This document shows, piece after piece, positions 6,162-12,052 of a DNA stretch of 12,052 bases (the first letter of the stretch is position 1; the number at the start of each line of letters is the position of its first letter). The notes under the pieces were generated by a model. The model searched no databases. It saw nothing but the letters and a program-made list of their open reading frames with translations, and was not told the DNA's origin. A program made the translations under genes and the position numbers. This DNA comes from JAUWCW01 sp030609125 [NCBI: Candidatus Rokuibacteriota bacterium] (GTDB lineage: Bacteria; JAUVQV01), in NCBI GenBank assembly GCA_030609125.1, contig JAUWCW010000027.1, positions 1-12,052 of the forward strand, in the 5' to 3' direction.

Positions 6162-6755
6162 TCAGGTTTCAAACCACTTGACGGAGGTGGAAAGCTTCTT
6201 GCAGAGAAGATCGATGGAGCCCGTCACTTCCCTCAGTTCCTTGAGGGTCAGCTGCTCCGCGCCCGTGGCCTTGTAGCGCAGGGAAAGCACCGTGTTGTGC
6301 ACCTCCTTGCTGAGCCCCTGCATTTCGAGAATTTTGTCGCGGAACGAGGCGAGCAGGACGTCGGCCGAATCGTCCAGGGTGGATCTTTCCCACTGGGGGA
6401 CCACTCCCGCGGAAAAAGTCAGGTCCCCCCTGGAGAGCCTCTGCAGCAGCGTGTCCGCCCTCCGAATCGGCGCCGTCAGCCTCTGCGCAGCGGCCCGGAA
6501 CCCCAGCCACGTCGCCAGGGCCGCGATGACGAACCCCGTCCCTCCGGAAACGAGGGTCGCCGGCAGGAGAAGTTCCCGGGCCGTCTTTATGCTGCGGTGG
6601 GCGCTGTAAAAATCCTTCGCCAGGTCGAGATCGATGATGGTGAAAAGAGCGGCCCCGGCGGCGGCGAAGGCGACTAACTGCAGCCCTAAGACAACAAACA
6701 TCACTCTCAGGAGCCGTCTCCGGACTCTGGAGCCGCTTTTTACTTTTTCTCCCAC
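6162..6755 (-). CDS. Two-TM HAMP-domain membrane protein without an output domain
   Basis: A 197-aa inner-membrane protein. After a basic N-terminus come TM1 (about 17-41), a short periplasmic loop with DFYSAHRSIKTAREL (48-62), TM2 (about 64-86), a HAMP linker (about 87-137, with the typical PIRRADTLLQRLSRGDLTF) and a helical tail to residue 197. No kinase, GGDEF or methyl-accepting signalling module follows. So it resembles the membrane half of a chemoreceptor or sensor. The start is GTG 6755 with GGGAG 8 nt upstream. The frame stays open far upstream, but that stretch is antisense to the response regulator and not credible. It is the first gene of an operon with the multiheme cytochrome, suggesting that it anchors or senses that protein (inference). 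Confidence 0.78.
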   Translation of the reverse strand: MGEKVKSGSRVRRRLLRVMFVVLGLQLVAFAAAGAALFTIIDLDLAKDFYSAHRSIKTARELLLPATLVSGGTGFVIAALATWLGFRAAAQRLTAPIRRADTLLQRLSRGDLTFSAGVVPQWERSTLDDSADVLLASFRDKILEMQGLSKEVHNTVLSLRYKATGAEQLTLKELREVTGSIDLLCKKLSTSVKWFET

Positions 6756-6786
6756 GTCTATTACTCCCTTCAGCGCAAACAGGACT

Positions 6787-6815
6787 ATTGTAGTTGCCCC
6801 ATCGTGATTAATCAA
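6787..6815 (-). promoter_or_regulatory. Sigma70-like promoter of the HAMP-cytochrome operon, overlapping a palindrome
   Basis: Minus-strand TTGATT (plus 6810-6815) and TACAAT (6787-6792) are spaced 17 bp apart, a strong consensus match. Transcription would begin near 6780, about 25 nt before GTG 6755. A perfect 10-bp palindrome TGATTAATCA (6805-6814) overlaps the -35 box and could be an operator. The region 6756-6905 separates divergent genes and is clearly more AT-rich than the coding DNA. I see no equally good promoter for the plus strand, only a weak TATATG near 6852. Confidence 0.6.
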
Positions 6816-6905
6816 TAAACCGGGGCGCTTCCATGACCAGCGGATCTGTGATATATGTGAAACTGTTTTCAACCGGCCGCAAGAGAGGAAAAAAGAGGCG
6901 GAATA

Positions 6906-8795
6906 TTGTCCAAAGGCAACATCCTCGTTGTTGAAAAAGACCCTTTCTACTCGTCCCTGTACCAGAAGACCCTCTCCCGCGAAGGGTATCGGGTATTCCT
7001 TGCCGAGGGAGTAAGGGAGGGCCTGGGCCTTTTCGCCGAGCGCTCCTACGACGTGGTGATCTCCGACATGGTGCTCAGGGGCGAGGACGGCCTCTCGCTG
7101 CTCCAGGGGATCAGGGAGGCCTCCCCCAGCCAGGACGTAATCATGATCACCAGCATGCAGTCCATAAAGAAGGCCGTGGAGGCCCTCAAGCTGGGCGCTT
7201 CGGACTACCTCACCAAGCCCGTCGATGCCGACGAACTGCTGCTGGTAGTCAAGAATCTCCTCCACCGGCAGAACATATCCGCCGAGCACTCCCGCCTGGT
7301 CGGTGAAAACGTACTTTTTTTCGAGCAGTTCCGGGTCCAGAAAAGAGGGCTGGAAATCCTCGCCATGCTCGACACGGACAGGATCATCGACCACCTGCTG
7401 GACATCGTCATCGAGGAGACGCGGGCGTCGGGAGCAGCCCTCTGGTTCAGCAACGAGGTGGATGGAAACTTCAGCTTCGGCGCCGGCCGCGGCACCTACG
7501 ACCCGGCGCGGGAGGAAGCGGACCGGTCGTTTCAGAAAATCTCCCTGAGGGAGCAGCTCTTTCGGGGCCGGGCCGTGCTCCGGGATGCTGAAGGAGGGCA
7601 GCACCCTGAGACGGACCTGCAGAAAATCCACTCCTTCAGGCTCCCCCTCTTTCACAACGACCAAGTCACGGGCCTCATCGCCGTCAGCCCCCGCCACGAC
7701 CACAAGCCCTACACCGACTACGACGTCAACGTGGCCCGCGTCCTTATAGAGAGCGGCGCCATCTCCCTGCGGAACGCCCGTTTCTTTGCCCTTGAATCAT
7801 CCCGGGAGCTGCGTGATCCCAGCATGGAGATTTATTCGCCCGCGTACTTTCACCAGGCGGGGATGAAGGAAGTGAATATCGCCCGAAGATACGGGCGGGA
7901 GCTGTCGTTCGTCTGTGTCGAGATCGACGGCTTCATGGAGCTGAAAAAAAAGATCAAGGAAACGCAGGCGAGACGTCTTCTGAAGGAAGTGGCGGACAAG
8001 CTCCTGGAAGTCTCGAGAGAGACGGACGTCCTTTCCATGCTGGATGAGGGATCCTTCGCGATCATCATCCCCGAAACCGACTTCTACGGCGCCCTCATGC
8101 TGATCAAACGGGTGAAGGTCGCGCTGAGAAACACCCTTTTCGCCATCGATCTCAAAAGAGAGCTTCGACTCAGCGCCTCTCTCGGTTCGGCGACCTATCC
8201 GAATGACGGCGAGCAGCTCGTCACGCTTCTGCGCTCCGCCCGCGATCGTCTCCGGAGAGACCGCTCCAGTCTGGCGAGAAAGCTGAAACTCGAGAGCCGC
8301 TCTTTCTGGAAGGCCTACGCTCACCTCATCGGGCTCGGCTCCAGGCCGGACCGGGATGCCGCCCTCACCAACTGCTATCTGACCCTGAATGATGAGGACC
8401 TGGACCGGATCCGCAATCTCTTTCTCGATGAGGCGGGCCGGCTCGGAAACCGTCGCGGACTCCTCTACGTCGGCAACCAGTCGGTGGACTCCTCCCTCTT
8501 CGATTACTCCAACTTCTCCCGTCTGGCGAACACGAAGCTGTCCGTCTTTGCCCTGGGAGCACGGAGCGAGGGCTCCTGGAGCCACCCCGAGATCATGCCG
8601 GTCTACCTCGACGACCGCAACATACGCACTCACCGCTTCCTCCTCTGCATCGCCGAGTCCTTCTACTATACGTTTCTGTGCCGGCCGGAGGCCGAGGGGA
8701 GCTGGCGGGTTTTCCACTCCGCCGACCCCCACATAACCCATGAAATGATAGGGAAGCTGCAGGAGCGCTATCTTCTGCAGCAGCGGATCGGGTGA
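6906..8795 (+). CDS. Response regulator: REC-GAF-degenerate GGDEF with uncharacterised C-terminal domain
   Basis: A 629-aa cytosolic signalling protein. REC domain (1-120): acceptor Asp54 in VISDMVL and Lys104 in LTKP are present, so it can probably be phosphorylated. A GAF-like sensor follows (about 145-295, ending with DVNVARVLIESGAISLRNA). A GGDEF-fold region follows (about 330-450, with LSFVCVEIDGFMEL and LSASLGSATYPNDG), but the active-site signature GG[DE]EF reads LDEGSF (379-384), so cyclase activity should be absent. Residues 465-629 form a domain I do not recognise, with short beta-rich segments (LLYVGNQSVDSSLFDY, EIMPVYLDDRN). The start is TTG 6906, with GAGG 7 nt upstream. The stop overlaps the next gene as TGATG, so the two are coupled. 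It is divergent from the HAMP-cytochrome operon. Confidence 0.85.
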   Translation: MSKGNILVVEKDPFYSSLYQKTLSREGYRVFLAEGVREGLGLFAERSYDVVISDMVLRGEDGLSLLQGIREASPSQDVIMITSMQSIKKAVEALKLGASDYLTKPVDADELLLVVKNLLHRQNISAEHSRLVGENVLFFEQFRVQKRGLEILAMLDTDRIIDHLLDIVIEETRASGAALWFSNEVDGNFSFGAGRGTYDPAREEADRSFQKISLREQLFRGRAVLRDAEGGQHPETDLQKIHSFRLPLFHNDQVTGLIAVSPRHDHKPYTDYDVNVARVLIESGAISLRNARFFALESSRELRDPSMEIYSPAYFHQAGMKEVNIARRYGRELSFVCVEIDGFMELKKKIKETQARRLLKEVADKLLEVSRETDVLSMLDEGSFAIIIPETDFYGALMLIKRVKVALRNTLFAIDLKRELRLSASLGSATYPNDGEQLVTLLRSARDRLRRDRSSLARKLKLESRSFWKAYAHLIGLGSRPDRDAALTNCYLTLNDEDLDRIRNLFLDEAGRLGNRRGLLYVGNQSVDSSLFDYSNFSRLANTKLSVFALGARSEGSWSHPEIMPVYLDDRNIRTHRFLLCIAESFYYTFLCRPEAEGSWRVFHSADPHITHEMIGKLQERYLLQQRIG

Positions 8796-10336
8796 TGGCC
8801 GAGAGCGCCGGGAAAGGCAAGCGGTTCATCCTTGTCGTCGACAACGACATGGCCGTCCTGAAGCAGGTGGAAAACACTCTCCGGCGGAACGATTACGAGG
8901 TCCACCTCGCCACCGACGGGGCCCTGGCGATCAACCGGGCCCTCGCCTCTCCCCCGGAGGTCGTGATCTCTGCCGTCGAGATGCCCCTTCTCGACGGCTT
9001 CAAGCTCTGCCAGCTCCTCAGGACCAACCCCATAACACGTGACATCCCTTTCGTCTTTCTCACCAGCAAGGAGACGAGCCCCCAGCGTCTCGGGCAGTAC
9101 CTCCGGCCCTTCGACGAGTTCCTCCTCAAGCCTTTCAAGGAAGAAGAGCTCCTGGGACGGATAACCGGACTGCTGATGAGGATGGAGAAAGTCGAGGAAG
9201 TGGCCGTCGGCGAGAAGGCCCTTCTCGGGACGCTCTCCGAGATCACCCTCATGGACCTTCTTCAGATCCTGCGCATGAACCGCCGCTCGGGATTTCTCGA
9301 CCTCGAGCAGGAAGGCCGCCTGGCAACGGTCTTTATCCGCGAGGGGGAGGTGGTCAACGCCAAGCTGGGCAAATTCAAGGGCGAGAAGGCCTTCTTCAGG
9401 CTCCTCGACTGGAACAGGGGCAAGTTTGAGTTCCGGCCCCAGGCGGTGGAGACGGAAGTCCTCATCGAGCGGCCGGGGGAGAACCTCATCCTGGAGGGCC
9501 TTCGCCAGCTCGACGAGGTGAACAAGATCAAGGAGACTCTCTTCGCCGGAGGCAGACGCCTGGAGTTGGTCAAGCACTTCCAGGGCCCCCCTGAAAAGCT
9601 TCGACCCGTCACGCGGGAGGTCATCAAGCTCCTCGACTACTTCTCAGGTCTCGAAGACATCATGGACCAGAGTTCCTTCAACGATCTCGAGATCTGCCAG
9701 ACCCTCCAGGTGCTCATAGAAAAAGAGATCATCGATGTCTCCGCGGGAGTCGCCGAGGGCGAGGAGGCTCTCGAGACTCCCCTTCTCTCTCTCGAGGAAG
9801 CCCTGAAATTGAGCTATCAGCTCGGCATCGGCCGCGAGGAGACATCTCAGGCCTCGACGGGAAAACTCCTCCTCTTCACCAGCGAACGGAAGCTGCTGAA
9901 ACAGCTCCTTGAAGGGCTGTCACGGCATAAGGAGTTCAAGATCGACGCCGGGATCGTTCTCGACCCGGCAGCGAAGTCGATTCCTCTGGGTGGCATCGGC
10001 ACGGTCCAGATCCTGGAGGGCACGGACCTGAGCCTCTACTCTTTTCCCAGCGAAGCGTCCTATCAGCCTCTCTGGGAGCCCCTCTCACAGGGATCGCTCG
10101 GGAACCTGATCCTTCTCGGGGAGGGGAATTCGGCGGAGGACGCTGCCCGCTTCTGCGACAACGTCCTTCGTCAGCCCTTTCTCCTCTGCGGCCCCGGCAG
10201 GCCGGAAGGAGTGGAGAAGGCCGCACTGGGGTGGGAACCCTCCGTCCCCTGGAACTCCATCCCCCTGGGGGACGGCAGGGATGACGGCTACCGGCAGGTC
10301 TTCCGCGCCCTCTTTTCTCTTATCCTGAACAAGTAG
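8795..10336 (+). CDS. Pseudo-receiver-PATAN (DUF4388) protein with GTPase-like C-terminal region
   Basis: 513 aa, cytosolic. The receiver domain (10-130) keeps the acidic pair (VVDND, 14-18) and Lys112 (LLKPF), but the phospho-acceptor position is Ala60 (VISAVEMP), so phosphorylation is not expected. Residues 140-250 form a PATAN/DUF4388 domain (LLGTLSEITLMDLLQILRM, SGFLDLEQEG, FIREGEVVNAKLG, KGEKAFFRLLDWNRGKFEF), a scaffold-type module common in delta-proteobacteria and cyanobacteria. A helical stretch (255-315) follows. Residues 355-513 recall MglA/COG2229-type small GTPases (ILEGTDLSLYSFPSE then FQPLW-like ASYQPLWEPLSQGSLGNLILL), yet no P-loop is visible. That assignment is tentative. ATG 8795 overlaps the upstream stop; GTG 8792 is the alternative start. 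The protein probably acts by binding partners of the preceding response regulator. Confidence 0.85.
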   Translation: MAESAGKGKRFILVVDNDMAVLKQVENTLRRNDYEVHLATDGALAINRALASPPEVVISAVEMPLLDGFKLCQLLRTNPITRDIPFVFLTSKETSPQRLGQYLRPFDEFLLKPFKEEELLGRITGLLMRMEKVEEVAVGEKALLGTLSEITLMDLLQILRMNRRSGFLDLEQEGRLATVFIREGEVVNAKLGKFKGEKAFFRLLDWNRGKFEFRPQAVETEVLIERPGENLILEGLRQLDEVNKIKETLFAGGRRLELVKHFQGPPEKLRPVTREVIKLLDYFSGLEDIMDQSSFNDLEICQTLQVLIEKEIIDVSAGVAEGEEALETPLLSLEEALKLSYQLGIGREETSQASTGKLLLFTSERKLLKQLLEGLSRHKEFKIDAGIVLDPAAKSIPLGGIGTVQILEGTDLSLYSFPSEASYQPLWEPLSQGSLGNLILLGEGNSAEDAARFCDNVLRQPFLLCGPGRPEGVEKAALGWEPSVPWNSIPLGDGRDDGYRQVFRALFSLILNK

Positions 10337-10345
10337 GTTCCGCGG

Positions 10346-10669
10346 TCACCCTTTCCGGTCCTTCTTCCGCGAGGGCTCCCATCCGGTCATCCGCTTGTAC
10401 TCCTCCACCACTGCCTCCCGGATCTGTTTCCGCACGTCCCGGTTGAGAGGAACGACAAGATCGACGAACCTCTCCCGCCGCGCCCTCTGCGAGGGAAAGC
10501 CGATAAAGAGCCCCTGCTTCTCCGATTCGAGGATGCGGATGCCCCGCAACAGAAGGGCGTCTGCGATTTCGATCTCGGCGTAGGCCACCGTCCGCCCTCC
10601 GGTCTCCCTCGTGTCGAAGGGATAGACTCTCACGGCGGTGATGCTCAGCGTCTTAGGTTCGGATGACAT
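10346..10669 (-). CDS. spoVG: SpoVG family protein
   Basis: A 107-aa protein matching SpoVG throughout: SITAVRVYPF (9-18), AYAEIEIADALLLRGIRILESEKQGLFIGFPS (29-60), then DLVVPLNRDVRKQIREAVVEEYKRM. SpoVG proteins are small nucleic-acid-binding regulators. In Bacillus they affect septation and sporulation, but homologues are widespread in non-sporulating bacteria, including delta-proteobacteria and spirochaetes, so sporulation is not implied here. I start at ATG 10669, where family similarity begins. It overlaps the upstream diguanylate cyclase gene by 17 bp. A longer version from 10711 adds a Gly/Pro-rich lead with no family match. Its stop faces the PATAN gene's stop across 9 bp with no visible terminator. 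The target is unknown. Confidence 0.9.
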   Translation of the reverse strand: MSSEPKTLSITAVRVYPFDTRETGGRTVAYAEIEIADALLLRGIRILESEKQGLFIGFPSQRARRERFVDLVVPLNRDVRKQIREAVVEEYKRMTGWEPSRKKDRKG

Positions 10670-12052
10670 CTTTGAAGGTCCTGTGCCGGTTCCGCCCGGA
10701 CTCCTTGGCAAGGTAGAGCGCCTGGTCCGCGTGACGGACCAGGTCCTCCTTGCCCTCCCCGTCCTCCGGGAAGACGGAGGAGCCGATGCTGATGGTCACC
10801 GAAAGGGTCTTGTGTTCGTGCTCGAAGGTGAGGGCCCTTATCGACTTGAGAACCCGCTCGGCCATGTTCCCGCACCCCCGCCGGGCCGTGCCCGGGAGGA
10901 TGATGGCAAATTCCTCCCCCCCGTACCGCGCCACGAAGTCTATGCTCCTGGCAATCCCGGCGAGCTGCCGGGACACTTCCTTGAGGACCACGTCGCCGAA
11001 GGGGTGGCCGCAGGTGTCGTTGAGCTTCTTGAAGTGATCGATGTCGAGAAGCAGAAGGGAGAGGTGCTGGTTGTGCCGCTCCGCCCTCTGCAGCTCGTGG
11101 TCGAGCCTCTCCTGGAAGTGCCGGTGGTTGTAAAGACCGGTGAGCCCGTCGGTGAGAGCCATCTTCTCCACCTGGCGGTGAAGGATGGCGTTGGAGATCT
11201 GTGCCGCCGCCTGGTTGGCAAGAAGCTGGAGTGTCTCCAGGTGATAGTGGGTGAAGTGGGCGGCCTTGGCGGAGGCGAAGATTATCGTCCCTTCCAGCTC
11301 GTCGCGGAACCGGAGGGGGAGGCCCAGGAAGGAGCGCATCTTCTCGAGCCCGGTGTACCCCGGGATGATCTCCATCTTCTTGCGGTCGGAGAACACCAGG
11401 GGCTGCCCGTGATTGACGATATAGGAGACGAGGCAGTTCTTCTTCAGGGGGAATGAGACCGCCGAGGGGGACTCGAAACGGAAGCCGCGCTGCGTCTGCA
11501 GAACGAGGCGCCGCCGTTCAGGGTCGACGAAGAAGACGGCACACTGATCGTACGGTATCACCACGTTGATGCCGTCCACCAGGCTCTCGAGCATCTTGTC
11601 CGCCTCCAGCGTCATGCTGAGGCTGTTGCTCAGGGCATTGAGGGTCTCCAGCGTCATCTTGCGCCGGTCCCTCAGGGAGCTTTCGCGGAAGTTTTCCAGG
11701 AGAAGATTTACTTCGAGAGCAAAACCCTCGAACACCTCGAGTTCGCTCTTCGAGAACCTGTCGGCCGCGGGATGGTCGGCCACGAGGACACCGCGCAGAA
11801 CCTCCTGCTCCTTGACGGGAACGACCATGGGCGACGAGGAATCCCTGCCTTCAACGGTGAAGTTCACTCGGTGGCGGCCCTTTTCCACGTTCGAAAGCAT
11901 GAGGGCCGCCCCGTGCCTGGCTGATCCCCCGACGATTCCCTCCCCCACCCGGAAGTTCGCCTCCTCGTCGATCTTCACTCCCTCCGCCGCCGCCCGCCGG
12001 TGGAAGAACCTGTTGCCGTCCCTCTGAAAGTAGATGGCGGCCCGGGCCCCCA
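10653..12052 (-). CDS. Diguanylate cyclase, GAF-GAF-GGDEF (5' end beyond window)
   Basis: The visible 465 codons run off the window edge. The frame stays open to 12052, and the last residues (GARAAIYFQRDG...) already belong to a GAF domain, so GTG 11978 is not the true start. Order: the end of a first GAF (to about 11700), a helix, a second GAF (about 11610-11200, with CAVFFVDPERRRLVL and FLGLPLRFRDELEGTI), then a full GGDEF domain. The signature GGEEF is at 10908-10922, with ALTDGLTGLYNHRHF, LLLLDIDHFKKLND and SVTISIGSS all intact. An inhibitory-site R-x-x-D (RSID) lies five residues before GGEEF. It should therefore make c-di-GMP from GTP with product feedback, controlled by whatever the GAF domains bind. 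It overlaps the start of spoVG by 17 bp, implying one transcript. Confidence 0.93.
   Translation of the reverse strand, partial: GARAAIYFQRDGNRFFHRRAAAEGVKIDEEANFRVGEGIVGGSARHGAALMLSNVEKGRHRVNFTVEGRDSSSPMVVPVKEQEVLRGVLVADHPAADRFSKSELEVFEGFALEVNLLLENFRESSLRDRRKMTLETLNALSNSLSMTLEADKMLESLVDGINVVIPYDQCAVFFVDPERRRLVLQTQRGFRFESPSAVSFPLKKNCLVSYIVNHGQPLVFSDRKKMEIIPGYTGLEKMRSFLGLPLRFRDELEGTIIFASAKAAHFTHYHLETLQLLANQAAAQISNAILHRQVEKMALTDGLTGLYNHRHFQERLDHELQRAERHNQHLSLLLLDIDHFKKLNDTCGHPFGDVVLKEVSRQLAGIARSIDFVARYGGEEFAIILPGTARRGCGNMAERVLKSIRALTFEHEHKTLSVTISIGSSVFPEDGEGKEDLVRHADQALYLAKESGRNRHRTFKDVIRT

Noticed and set aside
6143-6172. TTG 6172 as start of the large cytochrome
   Set aside because: It overlaps the preceding stop, has no clear ribosome binding site, and adds ten residues in front of a signal peptide that is complete from ATG 6142.
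4469-6181. Long plus-strand frames opposite the multiheme cytochrome (4469-5257, 5366-6181)
   Set aside because: They mirror a gene with eleven CxxCH motifs. The predicted proteins are Val/Ala/Gly/Arg-rich with no domain, typical of antisense frames in GC-rich DNA.
6756-7703. N-terminal extension of the HAMP gene (frame open to 7703)
   Set aside because: It is antisense to the well-supported response regulator, crosses the promoter region and matches no domain. GTG 6755 has a good Shine-Dalgarno sequence.
10670-10711. Longer SpoVG start at 10711
   Set aside because: It adds a Gly/Pro-rich lead without family similarity and increases the overlap with the cyclase gene to about 59 bp.
10638-11456. 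Plus-strand 272-aa frame opposite the diguanylate cyclase
   Set aside because: It lies across the conserved GGDEF and GAF coding region, has biased composition and no recognisable domain.

Overview
The window looks like a chromosomal segment of a GC-rich, anaerobic, metal- or sulfur-cycling bacterium of the former Deltaproteobacteria (Desulfobacterota/Desulfuromonadota-like). Grounds for this are two periplasmic multiheme c-type cytochromes, PATAN (DUF4388) and GGDEF signalling proteins, a SpoVG homologue in a Gram-negative-style setting, a molybdenum-cofactor gene, and an apparent selenocysteine codon. The lineage is inferred from gene content only.

Layout. Positions 1-190 hold a short MITE-like element with ~23-bp terminal inverted repeats. 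A sigma70-like promoter lies directly after it. Next comes a tightly overlapping plus-strand operon: coaBC (coenzyme A synthesis), a family 4 uracil-DNA glycosylase (GTGA overlap), and a 471-codon gene (ATGA overlap) that standard gene calling would break in two at an in-frame TGA. That gene encodes an exported protein with a 5'-nucleotidase-like metallophosphatase fold and four c-type hemes. The TGA sits where a Cys-Gly-Cys motif would be expected, and a hairpin with a GGUCU loop follows at the same spacing as the E. coli fdhF SECIS. I read it as a selenoprotein. It may correspond to a family I recall as 'multiheme (seleno)protein ExtKL'.

Convergent to this, on the minus strand, are mog/moaB (molybdopterin adenylyltransferase) followed by a comFB-family gene, behind their own TTGACA promoter. 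Further right, still on the minus strand, a HAMP-domain membrane protein and an exported cytochrome with 11 canonical CxxCH motifs plus one atypical CxxC form a second operon, with a good promoter and an intrinsic terminator.

Divergent from that operon are two translationally coupled plus-strand signalling genes: REC-GAF-degenerate GGDEF, and a REC without its phospho-acceptor Asp joined to PATAN and a putative GTPase-like tail lacking a P-loop. The right end, on the minus strand, is a GAF-GAF-GGDEF diguanylate cyclase with intact active and inhibitory sites, cut by the window edge, overlapping a spoVG-like gene.

How they may fit together: the window combines periplasmic electron-transfer proteins (one likely a selenoprotein) with an intracellular layer that includes one competent diguanylate cyclase, several apparently non-catalytic signalling relatives and a ComFB-family protein, a family recently described as binding c-di-GMP. 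A functional link between the redox and signalling parts is inference from proximity. No selenocysteine machinery (selA, selB, selC, selD) lies inside the window, so that has to be checked elsewhere in the genome.
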